Origin: Bacillota bacterium
GTDB lineage: Bacteria > Bacillota_I > Bacilli_A > Erysipelotrichales > Erysipelotrichaceae
Direction: 5' to 3'
Assembly (NCBI GenBank): GCA_029097145.1
Contig: JAQXNC010000130.1
Location: forward strand, 1-47,148
Length of the DNA stretch: 47,148 nt
Positions 22,608-31,365 of this stretch are shown here, one piece after another. A program made the translations under genes and the position numbers. The number at the start of each line of letters is the position of its first letter. Positions within the stretch are counted from its first letter, which is position 1. The notes below the pieces were generated by a model. It saw only the letters and a program-made list of their open reading frames with translations. It had not been told where the DNA came from and searched no databases.

Positions 22608-24181
22608 TACATATTCACCATCTTTGACATAACATGAATATCTTCAGGTCCAAAAGCGATAGAAACTCTCGCACCTTCCTTAAATTCTTTGGTTGTATGA
22701 ATCTTATATTCACGTCCTTCAGTAGAGAATGTAATCTTATAGTCACCCTCTTCAATTTCATTAGGATCAAAATCAAAACGGACATTGGTAATAGCGACTT
22801 CTTCATCATCGTCCAAATACCATGCATAAGCATCTGCCCATGTCTTTAAGTCAACACTGATCGCCATAGATTCCTTGATTTCATCAACAGTCTTATAAAA
22901 GTCAAAGGCTGTAATACCAACATTCGAACTCTTATCTTCAACATATTTAGGTTCAACTACATTGACATGCACTGTAATTAATGTACCATTATGAGTCTTA
23001 AAGGTAACAGGATACTTACCAGCCTTCATTTCAATATTGTATTCAACACTGGCAATTGAAATATCTTCTTCACTTTCAGCATCCCACGCTTGTGCATTAG
23101 CACGGGCAATAATCTCCTGATCAGTAATTTCACTGACATCATCAAGGTCCATAGTGAAGTCAGAAGCGTGCATCTTTTCTTTCTTCTCCTGATTGAAGAC
23201 ATCGCGATCATCAAGCACATGCATCGTTACTGTTTTTGATGTACCAACCATGGTTTCAACAATAACTTCATAATGAACACCTTTAAATAAAACTGATTTT
23301 ACTTCACCATTAAGCTGTCCTTTACCACGTTCCCTGATTTCAATATCTTCAGGACGAATTACAATATCAACCGGTTCATCTTTCTTGAAACCAAAATCAA
23401 CACATTTGTAGTCTTTTTCATCAAAAGATACAAGGTAATCTTCTTTCATGATACCATCTAAAATATTTGACTCACCAATGAAATTGGCAACATATTCATT
23501 AACAGGTTCATTATAAATTTCAGTTGGTGTACCAATCTGCTGAATATTTCCATCCTTCATGACAACTATTTTATCCGACATTGTCAAAGCTTCTTCCTGG
23601 TCATGCGTTACAAATATAAACGTAATACCAACTTCCTGCTGAATACGTTTTAATTCATGTTGCATTTCCTTACGCAGTTTCAGATCAAGCGCTCCTAAAG
23701 GTTCATCAAGCAGCAGTACATCTGGTTCATTAACAAGAGCTCTTGCGATAGCTACACGCTGCTGCTGTCCACCTGACAGGAGTGTTACATCTCTTTTCTG
23801 AAAACCATCCAGACCAACAAGCTGAATCATACGATTGACCTTAGATTCAATAATATCTTTTGGTGTTTTCTTTATCTTTAATCCAAAAGCCACATTTTCA
23901 AATACATTCAGATGCGGAAAGAGAGCATACTTCTGGAATACAGTATTAATTGGTCTTTTATATGCTGGAACACTTGAAATATCTTCCCCATCAAATATAA
24001 CACTACCCTGGTCCTGTTCGAGGAATCCACCAAGTATTCTAAGTAAAGTTGTTTTACCACATCCAGAAGGACCTAATAAAGTTACAAACTCATTTTCATA
24101 TATATCAAGATTAATACCTTTAAGAACAATATTCCCATCAAATTCCTTAACAATATTCTTAAATTCTATCAGTTTTTTCAT
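22607..24181 (-). CDS. potA: Spermidine/putrescine ABC transporter ATPase PotA with Ig-like insertion
   Basis: 524 aa, about 150 longer than usual PotA. The ATPase core is intact: Walker [10 protein letters not shown] (37-45), signature LLSGGQQQR (134-142), Walker B VLLLDEP and switch histidine in FVTHDQEE. The TOBE domain starts at ~285 ([19 protein letters not shown]) and resumes at ~499 ([20 protein letters not shown]). Between them lie ~185 residues with two related beta-rich units (~354-408 and ~433-497) sharing an A-W-x-x-x-x-E-x-x-I and G-x-Y-x-(V/I)-TF pattern, as in bacterial Ig-like repeats. These are normally extracellular, so an insertion in a cytoplasmic regulatory domain is odd. 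The ATG overlaps nothing upstream; the regulator gene ends 16 bases before it. Confidence 0.92.
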   Translation of the reverse strand: MKKLIEFKNIVKEFDGNIVLKGINLDIYENEFVTLLGPSGCGKTTLLRILGGFLEQDQGSVIFDGEDISSVPAYKRPINTVFQKYALFPHLNVFENVAFGLKIKKTPKDIIESKVNRMIQLVGLDGFQKRDVTLLSGGQQQRVAIARALVNEPDVLLLDEPLGALDLKLRKEMQHELKRIQQEVGITFIFVTHDQEEALTMSDKIVVMKDGNIQQIGTPTEIYNEPVNEYVANFIGESNILDGIMKEDYLVSFDEKDYKCVDFGFKKDEPVDIVIRPEDIEIRERGKGQLNGEVKSVLFKGVHYEVIVETMVGTSKTVTMHVLDDRDVFNQEKKEKMHASDFTMDLDDVSEITDQEIIARANAQAWDAESEEDISIASVEYNIEMKAGKYPVTFKTHNGTLITVHVNVVEPKYVEDKSSNVGITAFDFYKTVDEIKESMAISVDLKTWADAYAWYLDDDEEVAITNVRFDFDPNEIEEGDYKITFSTEGREYKIHTTKEFKEGARVSIAFGPEDIHVMSKMVNM

Positions 24182-24196
24182 TTCCTTTTCTCCCTA

Positions 24197-24736
24197 TTAA
24201 AATACTGGCGGTGTACATATCCAAAGCAGCTTTGCAATCTTCTCAGTACGATTAACTATATAGTGTTCATCGTTACCTTTAAGATAAAATGTCTCGCCTT
24301 TTTTCAGATGATATTCCTCATCCCTTGTAACATTGATGATCACCACACTGCCTCTTAAAACATAGCCAAATTCTTCTCCTTCATGAGGCTTCACAACAAA
24401 CGATTCAGCCTTAGGTTCAAGCTCATACAGCACTGGTTCCATTTCATTTTTCTGTGCATCAGGCACAAGCCATGTAATGGTAGAATCTTCCTTCTCATCA
24501 ACATAATAGTCATCATCACCAAAGGTATAACGAACATCTTTCTCTTCCTTAAAGAAATTAGACATCGAGACCCCTAATACTTCAGCAATATCTTCAAGAG
24601 TATTGATACTCGGAGACGTCAGATTTCTTTCAAGTTGTGAGAGGAAACCTTTAGACAATTCACATCTAGATGCCAGTTCCTCAAGCGTCAAACTCTTTTT
24701 CATCCTAAGCTGTCTTATACGATTTCCTATATCCAT
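24197..24736 (-). CDS. XRE-cupin transcriptional regulator of the polyamine operon
   Basis: 179 aa from the ATG with site AAGGAGG. The N-terminal Cro/XRE helix-turn-helix (residues ~6-60) includes LEELASRCELSKGFLSQLER; the C-terminal cupin (~105-178) includes PHEGEEFGYVLRG and LKKGETFYLKGNDEHYIVN. This is the PuuR-like architecture often found beside potABCD, sensing polyamines through the cupin. It is the first gene of the potABC operon (16-base gap to potA), so it probably regulates itself and the transporter, using the palindrome at 24749-24771 next to its own ribosome binding site. Confidence 0.88.
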   Translation of the reverse strand: MDIGNRIRQLRMKKSLTLEELASRCELSKGFLSQLERNLTSPSINTLEDIAEVLGVSMSNFFKEEKDVRYTFGDDDYYVDEKEDSTITWLVPDAQKNEMEPVLYELEPKAESFVVKPHEGEEFGYVLRGSVVIINVTRDEEYHLKKGETFYLKGNDEHYIVNRTEKIAKLLWICTPPVF

Positions 24737-24748
24737 AAGCAATCCTCC

Positions 24749-24771
24749 TTAGTTTAGCCATACTAAACTAA
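24749..24771 (-). promoter_or_regulatory. Palindromic operator candidate ahead of the XRE-cupin/pot operon
   Basis: TTAGTTTAG-CCATA-CTAAACTAA, a perfect 9-bp inverted repeat between the start codon and a minus-strand TATAAT at 24778-24783. The position fits repression by the adjacent regulator. Confidence 0.65.
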
Positions 24772-24826
24772 ATGTTTATTATAAACAAATATAATTATAT
24801 TTATTATCTTAAAAAATGCAATACAT

Positions 24827-24864
24827 AATAAAAAGAACCTTAGGATTATAAGAACCCCAAGGTT
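24827..24864 (-). terminator. Terminator of trxA
   Basis: AACCTT / AAGGTT stem with a partly paired GG/CC inner part; the minus strand continues CTTTTTATT. Confidence 0.75.
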
Positions 24865-24872
24865 TTATTTAA

Positions 24873-25181
24873 CTATTTCTTGTAGTTATTTATAAAAGCT
24901 CTCAATGAATCGATAGGCTGCATACCACCAGTTTTACCAACAACCTCTCCATCTTTTAAAAGAAACAGTGCCGGGATTGACATGATGCCATACTTCATAG
25001 CCAGTTCCTCTTCTTCATCGACATCAACTTTTACAAATTTGACATCTGTATATTCTTTTGATAATTCTTCAACAACAGGTGATAACATCTTGCATGGACC
25101 ACACCATGTCGCAAAGAAATCAACAAATGTATAACCTTCTTTGATTAAACTATCAAATTCATTCTTGTTTACTTTCTGCAT
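24873..25181 (-). CDS. trxA: Thioredoxin
   Basis: 102 aa. The classic active site WCGPC lies in FVDFFATWCGPCKML, and the cis-proline is in MSIPALFLLKDG. It reduces protein disulphides in the cytoplasm using electrons from thioredoxin reductase (not in this window). It is a single gene with its own terminator, and the full family length is present. Confidence 0.95.
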   Translation of the reverse strand: MQKVNKNEFDSLIKEGYTFVDFFATWCGPCKMLSPVVEELSKEYTDVKFVKVDVDEEEELAMKYGIMSIPALFLLKDGEVVGKTGGMQPIDSLRAFINNYKK

Positions 25182-25244
25182 ACGAATACTCCTTTAACTA
25201 ACTAGATTATATATTGATTCTCAGAATCTTCCAATCAATATGCA

Positions 25245-26075
25245 CTAAATAAGTTCAATTGAGTATGCACTCAAAAATGATCGACCAGATTCAAGAGAAA
25301 TGATTCCTTCTCTTTCTTCAAAAGGTATATTGTTTTCAGCGAAATCACCATGTGAATGCCATGGTTCAATACATACAAATGGAGCGTTGGCTGGTGACCA
25401 TATTGCAAGAATTGGATATCCAGCGCAAGTTACCTTTACGCCATGTCTGCCGTTTGTCAGTGTTACAAAAGCTGAATTGAGATTATAATAAACAACAGTC
25501 TTGTATTTATCGAATAATTCACGATTAAGTGACAATTTATGATCCTTAATCAGTTTTAATTCATCAGTATCTTCACCTTCTTTTGAAGAAAACTCAATAT
25601 AATAATCTTCAAACGCACCATTATCAGCTGGACAATTAAAAGCTGGATGCAGACCAAAGCCAAAAGGCATAGTTTCTTCATCATTATTGGTAATGGTGTA
25701 GTTAATTTCAAGTCGCTTACCGATCAATTGATATCTAACCTGTAATTCAAAATCGTAAGGATATAAAGACATGGTGTTTTCATCAGCCTTAAGACTTAAT
25801 GTGAGGCTATCTTCACAAGAAGAAACGAAACTGAATTCAGCATTTCTGGCAAGACCGTGGTTACCCATGTGATATTCCTTGCCCTTAAAAACCTGAGTTT
25901 TATTATATGTATTGCCTACCTGTGGAAACAGAATTGGGTTTCTTCCTGCCCAATACTCTGGATTACCATTCCACATCATTTCGATACCATTGTCTTTGGC
26001 AACAAAACTGTGAATTTCAGCAGCTTTTGTGCTTATGACAACTCTGGCTTCACTGTTTTCTAAAATATACTCCAT
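25245..26075 (-). CDS. Aldose 1-epimerase family protein (LacX-like)
   Basis: 276 aa, beta-sandwich galactose-mutarotase fold. Conserved FGFGLHPAFNCP carries the catalytic-type histidine, and CIEPWHSHGDF the C-terminal Glu/His block. LacX-like proteins interconvert sugar anomers, but the substrate is not known. It follows the PduL-like gene by three bases and is probably co-transcribed with it. The ATG at 26075 is the only well-placed start. Confidence 0.85.
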   Translation of the reverse strand: MEYILENSEARVVISTKAAEIHSFVAKDNGIEMMWNGNPEYWAGRNPILFPQVGNTYNKTQVFKGKEYHMGNHGLARNAEFSFVSSCEDSLTLSLKADENTMSLYPYDFELQVRYQLIGKRLEINYTITNNDEETMPFGFGLHPAFNCPADNGAFEDYYIEFSSKEGEDTDELKLIKDHKLSLNRELFDKYKTVVYYNLNSAFVTLTNGRHGVKVTCAGYPILAIWSPANAPFVCIEPWHSHGDFAENNIPFEEREGIISLESGRSFLSAYSIELI

Positions 26076-26078
26076 ATA

Positions 26079-26648
26079 TTATTTAACTAATTCACCCATT
26101 GCTGAACCTTTGATTCCAGCAGCATTTGCTTCATCTGTATCAATATGCATAGCTAAAGCGAACTTATCTGATACTCTGACTACTGTATCACCGAAAGTCA
26201 GACTACGTTCTTCAGTTTCAATCTTCACACTAACGATGTCACCATTAGCTACACCATAAGTTTCAGCATCTTTTGTAGTCATATGGATATGACGTTTAGC
26301 AGCGATAACACCTTCGTTTAATTCAACTGTTCCACATGGTCCAACAAGAGTAACTCCAGCTGTTCCTTCAATATTACCAGATTCACGAATTAATGCAGTA
26401 ACACCTAGTGTTCTGGCATCAGTTAATGATACTTCGACCTGGCTTGCGTTTCTTACTGGTCCTAATACAGACATTTTAAGTTCGCCCTTAGGTCCTTTTA
26501 CAGTAACCTTTTCTTCACAGGCAAACTGTCCTGGCTGAGATAATTCCTTCTTGCATGTTAATTCATGGTTTTCACCAAACAGAATGTCAACATGTTCCTT
26601 TGATAAATGAATGTGACGTGCAGATACTTCTACTAAAAACTTTTCCAC
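26079..26648 (-). CDS. PduL-type phosphate acyltransferase
   Basis: 189 aa. Two PduL half-domains: N-terminal VEVSARHIHLSKEHVDILFG and C-terminal AKRHIHMTTKDAETYGV, whose histidines bind the catalytic zinc. PduL converts acyl-CoA and phosphate to acyl-phosphate. Here no microcompartment shell or diol dehydratase genes are near, and there is no N-terminal encapsulation peptide, so it more likely works as the cell's phosphotransacetylase feeding acetate kinase. The site AAGGAG precedes the ATG. Confidence 0.88.
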   Translation of the reverse strand: MEKFLVEVSARHIHLSKEHVDILFGENHELTCKKELSQPGQFACEEKVTVKGPKGELKMSVLGPVRNASQVEVSLTDARTLGVTALIRESGNIEGTAGVTLVGPCGTVELNEGVIAAKRHIHMTTKDAETYGVANGDIVSVKIETEERSLTFGDTVVRVSDKFALAMHIDTDEANAAGIKGSAMGELVK

Positions 26649-26721
26649 AATAAAATCTCCTTTAATATTAGCTAATTAATTATATTACATATAAATATCT
26701 TATTCAATTGAGATGGTTATT

Positions 26722-26750
26722 AAAAAAGTCTATCTTTTACAATAGACTTT
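26722..26750 (-). terminator. Terminator of the AI-2E family gene
   Basis: AAAGTCTAT / ATAGACTTT stem overlapping the stop codon, followed on the minus strand by TTTTTT. Confidence 0.85.
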
Positions 26751-27927
26751 CATCGATTTCACCATTTTTCTTCTTAACTTTTAAACGATAATTAATAAAA
26801 TCAGTAAAAAATGTATAGATACAGGCTGTAAATGGCACCGCAATCAACATACCAACAGCTCCAAACAATCCGCCAAAGAACAGCACCGACACAAGTATCC
26901 ATAATGCCGGTAAACCAAGTGACTTACCAATGATCTTTGGATAAATCAGGTTTCCATCAAGATTCTGCACAATCTGATATATCACAAAGAAACCAAGAGC
27001 GTAAAAGATATTATCCGAAGCTAGAAGCAAACAGGCAATGATTGTCGCAATCAGAGAACCAACAACCGGAATAATCGTCATAATTGCACATAGACATGAA
27101 ATCAGTAAAGCGAAAGGCAGTTTAAATATAATCATGGAAACATAAACCATAAGACCTACAATAATAACCTCAATCAGTTTACCACCAACAAAATCCTTAA
27201 AGATATCATTTGACACTCTGCATATACGTAATATATAGCTGGCAATATCATGACTGAAGATAGCCACTATAACCTTCTTAAACTGTCTAATCAAGTTTTC
27301 TTTTGAACCCAGAAGATACATTGAAACAACAAACCCCATAAAGATATCAAACAGAAGATTGCCAACATAACCAATCTGCTTACTCAATATATCTCCAGTT
27401 CCTCCAATAAGCGCTGAAGATGCATTCTGAATAATAGAGGCATAATCTAAACCAAGGCTGTTTAAAAGGTTCTCAAGTTTGACGTTGTTGAGGTTTTCGG
27501 TATCGACATGCAGATAATCAAGAAACTGATTGATATTACCGATCAGAGAATTAAAATAATTGGCGAGGTTGTTGATTAGTCTGATTATTGATTCAGATAA
27601 TTCAGGTAAAATAAACATTATCAGCATCGTAATTACTGCTATAAATAGAATTGCTGATAAAGTAATCGAGATACCTCTTTTGAACTTTCTTATGATGGAT
27701 TCATCACTGGTATTATTAAGAATAGCGTTTTCAATTTTAACCATCGGAATATTCATGACAAAAGCCATTACCAGTCCATAAAACAAGACATTGAGATTAC
27801 TGAAAACAATGCCCAAAATATTAATGATTGCCCCAAAATTAATAACGATAAAAACCATCAGTGCTGCAAAACTGATAACTATCAACCACGGTTTAACCTT
27901 TAAAAGTTCATCTTTAATATTCTTCAT
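26737..27927 (-). CDS. AI-2E family transporter (YdiK/PerM type)
   Basis: 396 aa with about eight membrane segments. The C-terminal block includes PVVGSLIATIIACLLL and YQIVQNLDGNLIYPKIIGKS, the hallmark of the AI-2E/PerM family. Members export autoinducer-2 or act in Na+/H+ exchange or permease roles; the substrate is not determinable. It is a lone gene divergent from tRNA-Leu, with its own terminator. Confidence 0.88.
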   Translation of the reverse strand: MKNIKDELLKVKPWLIVISFAALMVFIVINFGAIINILGIVFSNLNVLFYGLVMAFVMNIPMVKIENAILNNTSDESIIRKFKRGISITLSAILFIAVITMLIMFILPELSESIIRLINNLANYFNSLIGNINQFLDYLHVDTENLNNVKLENLLNSLGLDYASIIQNASSALIGGTGDILSKQIGYVGNLLFDIFMGFVVSMYLLGSKENLIRQFKKVIVAIFSHDIASYILRICRVSNDIFKDFVGGKLIEVIIVGLMVYVSMIIFKLPFALLISCLCAIMTIIPVVGSLIATIIACLLLASDNIFYALGFFVIYQIVQNLDGNLIYPKIIGKSLGLPALWILVSVLFFGGLFGAVGMLIAVPFTACIYTFFTDFINYRLKVKKKNGEIDESLL

Positions 27928-27960
27928 ACCACTATTCTAAAGCTTTTTTGTAATATTGTC

Positions 27961-27989
27961 TTGCATAATTATCTTAAATGTTGTATTAT
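27961..27989 (+). promoter_or_regulatory. Promoter of tRNA-Leu(TAG)
   Basis: TTGCAT, 17-base spacer, TATTAT; the predicted start is about 18 bases before the tRNA. Confidence 0.8.
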
Positions 27990-28013
27990 TTTAAAGCAAG
28001 TAAATTTTGATGT

Positions 28014-28096
28014 GCGGGTGTGGTGAAATTGGCAGACACGATAGACTTAGGATCTATTGCTTCGGCATGGGGGTTCGAGTCCCTTCACCCGCACCA
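28014..28096 (+). tRNA. tRNA-Leu (TAG)
   Basis: Acceptor GCGGGTG / CACCCGC, anticodon loop CTTAGGA, variable arm, encoded CCA. Confidence 0.96.
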
Positions 28097-28113
28097 CTTT
28101 TTTTATTTTATGG

Positions 28114-28141
28114 CCTGTAACTTAAATAGTTACAGGTTTTT
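28114..28141 (+). terminator. Terminator of tRNA-Leu(TAG)
   Basis: Perfect CCTGTAACT / AGTTACAGG stem with a 5-base loop and TTTTTA. Confidence 0.9.
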
Positions 28142-28148
28142 ATTATTA

Positions 28149-28189
28149 AAAATACCCATAACAGAATAAATGTCTGTTATGGGTATTTT
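28149..28189 (-). terminator. Terminator of metK
   Basis: Long stem AAAATACCCATAACAG / CTGTTATGGGTATTTT with a 9-base loop. The minus strand continues TTAATAATA; it can act in both directions. Confidence 0.8.
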
Positions 28190-28200
28190 ATAGAATACTA

Positions 28201-29340
28201 TTATAGATAACTTTTGAGTCTTTCTACCTTATCAAGGCTTTCAAATCTGACATTAAGTTCATCACGACCCATATGACCATAGCTGGCTAAAGGTCGATAT
28301 TTTGTATTGGTTAAATCCAGTTCATCAATCAGATTCCTAACTCTTAAATCAAAACAGTTGTTGATCGCATCATATATATTATCCATAGTTGTATGGTTTG
28401 AGCCATAGCAGTCAACATATAAAGATACTGGTTTCGCCACACCAATGGCATATGATACCTGAACCATGGCTTTATCACAAAGTCCAGCAGCCACCAGATT
28501 CTTGGCGATATATCTTGTATAATAAGCACCACTTCTATCAACTTTTGAAGGATCTTTACCACTGAAAGCACCACCGCCATGAGGTGCATAACCTCCATAT
28601 GTATCAACAATGATTTTTCTTCCGGTTAATCCTGCATCACCAATCGGACCACCGATTACGAAACGTCCAGTTGGATTAATGTATATCTTGGTATTTTCAT
28701 CAAGTAAATCTTCAGGAATACTCTTAACAATTACGTTATTGTAGATGAATTCTCTGAGCTCATCTAGCGAAATATCGTCGCTGTGCTGATTAGAAACTAC
28801 TACAGTATCAACTCTAGATATAACACCATCATTATATTCAACACTAATCTGTGCTTTACCATCAGGTCCTAAAAAATCAGTTGTCTTTTTAACTTCATCA
28901 AGTTTCTTGCAGAGTTTTGATGCCAGATCAAATGATAAAGGCATATAGTTCGAAGTCTCTTTGCAAGCAAAACCAAACATCATACCCTGATCGCCAGCTC
29001 CTGTCTCATCTTTCGAAAGACATACACCCTGATTGATATCAGATGACTGATTGCTCATAGCTACCTTAACTTCAATCTCATCATATTTAAATCCCCATTT
29101 AGGATCATCGTAACCAATCTCTTTAATTACTTCTCTAGCGATCTTTTCATAATCAACTACTACATTAGATCCTACTTCACCTGTTATAAGCAATAAATTT
29201 TTTGAGGCTACTGTTTCGCATGCAACGTGGGCATTCTTATCTTCACTTAAAATCGCATCCAGGATTGCGTCTGAAATCTGATCGCAAACCTTATCTGGAT
29301 GTCCACTACAAACACATTCAGATGTAAAAATTGTCTTCAT
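28201..29340 (-). CDS. metK: S-adenosylmethionine synthetase
   Basis: 379 aa. Signature motifs: SGHPDKVCDQISDAILDA (N-terminal, methionine/ATP site), GAGDQGMMFGFA (central) and GGGAFSGKDPSKVDRS (C-terminal P-loop-like). It makes SAM from methionine and ATP. The leader carries a SAM-I riboswitch with an intrinsic terminator (29359-29499), so SAM shuts its own synthesis off. The site AGGAG precedes the ATG. The downstream SAM hydrolase/ECF genes are a separate unit upstream in transcription order. Confidence 0.97.
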   Translation of the reverse strand: MKTIFTSECVCSGHPDKVCDQISDAILDAILSEDKNAHVACETVASKNLLLITGEVGSNVVVDYEKIAREVIKEIGYDDPKWGFKYDEIEVKVAMSNQSSDINQGVCLSKDETGAGDQGMMFGFACKETSNYMPLSFDLASKLCKKLDEVKKTTDFLGPDGKAQISVEYNDGVISRVDTVVVSNQHSDDISLDELREFIYNNVIVKSIPEDLLDENTKIYINPTGRFVIGGPIGDAGLTGRKIIVDTYGGYAPHGGGAFSGKDPSKVDRSGAYYTRYIAKNLVAAGLCDKAMVQVSYAIGVAKPVSLYVDCYGSNHTTMDNIYDAINNCFDLRVRNLIDELDLTNTKYRPLASYGHMGRDELNVRFESLDKVERLKSYL

Positions 29341-29358
29341 ATTTCTCCTCTTTCTTTA

Positions 29359-29499
29359 TAAAATAAAACCTCTTCTATCAAGAAGAGGAAAATATACTAT
29401 ATATTTCCTCATCTTCCAGACTATAGTCTGCAGGATTTAGCACCTTGAAATCAGGTTGCCGGGTATCTAAGGGCCTGTCCCTCCACCACTCTTGATAAG
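29359..29499 (-). promoter_or_regulatory. SAM-I (S-box) riboswitch with terminator
   Basis: Minus strand. P1 is CTTATC / GATGAG (29499-29408). The conserved core GAGGGACAGGCCC, GATACCCGGCAACC and GGTGCTAAATCC is present. The expression platform is a terminator CCTCTTCT / AGAAGAGG plus TTTTATTTT (29359-29388), and TATCAAG of the P1 side can pair with CTTGATA in the terminator loop as an antiterminator. It controls metK: an OFF switch with SAM. Confidence 0.96.
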
Positions 29500-29514
29500 G
29501 TTTTACAGTAGGCA

Positions 29515-29542
29515 ATTATAGCATAATCTATTGATTACGCAA
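29515..29542 (-). promoter_or_regulatory. Promoter of the riboswitch-metK transcript
   Basis: Minus strand TTGCGT, 16-base spacer, TATAAT, starting a few bases before the SAM-I aptamer. Confidence 0.7.
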
Positions 29543-29659
29543 TAGGTTTTATGTTATTTTTTATTTTTTATTGATTGATTCTGTCACCAGTAAATAAACA
29601 CCATAAAAAAATCCTCCCATTATCAGTAACGAGAGGATAGTATAAAACATCAATCAAAA

Positions 29660-30502
29660 CTATTCAGGTTTTTCAAATCTGATAGTCCAGGGACTACCTA
29701 CACCTATGGCATAAGCTTTCGCAAAAGAACCCTGATTAATAGCTAAAGCCATATGATATACAGAATTCATATAGATAATAGGCATACCAAGTGATACATC
29801 AGCGAATGATTTACCATATGTGACACGATTGGAATAGACCATAGTTTTATTATTAAATATCTGTACTTCAATACGATCTCCATAGCTGAAGCCAAGATTA
29901 TTAAATGTTTCAAATGGAATGGATGTCCATAAAGAACCAAATCTGACATCCAGAATATCTATCTGTCCAACTACCGAATTATCATCGACAGTGTTCTCAA
30001 ACAATTCAAGTTCAACAATTTCATCAAGTTTCATTAAAGGTCCAACCTCTTCAAAACCGATTGTACCAGAAGCCAGTCGTGCTCCAGTATATGCATATAC
30101 ATCACGGCCATGGAAAGTATATGAATGTTCAGTATTCGAACGACGATTTACACTTTCTTCAATTTCGCGGATTTCATCAATCCCAACAAAACGGTTGATA
30201 TGAGTAAGGGTTCCGTTGTTTGGAGTAACGATATACTGATTCTTTGAAGTCTTTACAACGACACTCTTACGACTGGTACCAACACCTGGATCAACTACTG
30301 AGACAAATACTGTGCCTTCAGGCCAGTATTCTACCGTTTGAAACAGACGATAAGATCCTTCGAAGATATTATATTGGGTAATATCATGAGTAATATGAGC
30401 AATCTTTAATTCACTGCAGACATTGTAGGCCACGCCCTCCATAGCACTTACTGCACCATCGACCAGTCCAAAATCACTCTGAAAAACCAAAAATTTATTC
30501 AT
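29660..30502 (-). CDS. SAM hydrolase (SAM hydroxide adenosyltransferase, DUF62), copy 2
   Basis: 280 aa. The N-terminal FQSDFGLVDGAVSAMEGV and VVDPGVGTSRKSVVVKT motifs are those of the DUF62/SalL fold, in which water attacks SAM to give adenosine and L-methionine; chlorinase/fluorinase relatives use a halide. The C-terminal beta-barrel contains SLGMPIIYMNSVYHMALAIN. The ATG overlaps the stop of a paralogous gene by one base. The two paralogues share the same motifs but differ widely, suggesting a heteromeric enzyme or different substrates. It is the last gene of the ECF-transporter operon. Confidence 0.85.
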   Translation of the reverse strand: MNKFLVFQSDFGLVDGAVSAMEGVAYNVCSELKIAHITHDITQYNIFEGSYRLFQTVEYWPEGTVFVSVVDPGVGTSRKSVVVKTSKNQYIVTPNNGTLTHINRFVGIDEIREIEESVNRRSNTEHSYTFHGRDVYAYTGARLASGTIGFEEVGPLMKLDEIVELELFENTVDDNSVVGQIDILDVRFGSLWTSIPFETFNNLGFSYGDRIEVQIFNNKTMVYSNRVTYGKSFADVSLGMPIIYMNSVYHMALAINQGSFAKAYAIGVGSPWTIRFEKPE

Positions 30503-31350
30503 TATTTCTTATAGAATACAACTCTGTAATCAGGGCCAAAATCCAGGTTATATTCTTTACATAGATTACCAATCACAACAGCCATAGCAATCTTGTTTAT
30601 TTCATTGTTGTAAATCATAACTGTATGGTTTGCAGCTGTTGAGAATGACTGATAATAATATAATTCATCATCAAAAACCTTTTCATCTTTATGATAAATC
30701 TCTGTATGTATCTTATCTCCGAACTTAAAGCCAGCTTCCTTGAAACTCTTTAAAGTAATATTAGACCATAAATTACCAAAATTAGGATCATTTATCTCAA
30801 ATATACCTTCAATACGATCATCATAGATATGTGGCTCTAAGATTTCATGAGTCTTAATCTTTTCAACACTGTAGGCTGGACCAACTTCTTCATATGTAAT
30901 AATTCCGCTTGCAAGTCTTGCAGCACAATATCCAAATAAGTCACGTCCATGGAAAATAGCGACTTCAGTATTGTCATCACGTTTTAAACGGTTAACTGTT
31001 TCATCTATTTCACGAACCTCATCAATACCCATATATTTTTTTATATGTGTCAGAGTACCATTATCTGGAGTTACAACATAATATCCATTAGATGTTTTAG
31101 CTACACAAGCTTTGCGGCTTGTACCAACACCTGGGTCAACAACTGATACAAAGATTGTACCTTTAGGCCAGAATGACATTGACTGATATAAACGATATGA
31201 TGCTGACCATGTATCATACTGAGGTAATTCATGAGTACCATCAATAATTTCAAGCGAACGGTCTACTGATTTAACAACTCCATACATTGCACAGACTGCA
31301 CCTTCCTTATAGGTAAAATCAGTCTGAAACACTAACATTGGTTTTTCCAT
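30502..31350 (-). CDS. SAM hydrolase (SAM hydroxide adenosyltransferase, DUF62), copy 1
   Basis: 282 aa. FQTDFTYKEGAVCAMYGV and VVDPGVGTSRKACVAKTSNG are the DUF62 motifs; the aspartate of the first and the DPGVGT/R pair line the SAM pocket in characterised members. The product would be adenosine plus methionine. It lies 15 bases after the ECF transmembrane gene and overlaps the second copy by one base, so all are one transcript. Context suggests salvage of an adenosyl compound brought in by the ECF transporter. FQTDFTYKEG deviates from the more usual FGxxDG. Confidence 0.83.
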   Translation of the reverse strand: MEKPMLVFQTDFTYKEGAVCAMYGVVKSVDRSLEIIDGTHELPQYDTWSASYRLYQSMSFWPKGTIFVSVVDPGVGTSRKACVAKTSNGYYVVTPDNGTLTHIKKYMGIDEVREIDETVNRLKRDDNTEVAIFHGRDLFGYCAARLASGIITYEEVGPAYSVEKIKTHEILEPHIYDDRIEGIFEINDPNFGNLWSNITLKSFKEAGFKFGDKIHTEIYHKDEKVFDDELYYYQSFSTAANHTVMIYNNEINKIAMAVVIGNLCKEYNLDFGPDYRVVFYKK

Positions 31351-31365
31351 TTCAATTCCTCCCTC

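Noticed and set aside
26079-26648. Propanediol microcompartment locus
   Set aside because: Only a PduL-like gene is present; no shell proteins, diol dehydratase or encapsulation peptide.
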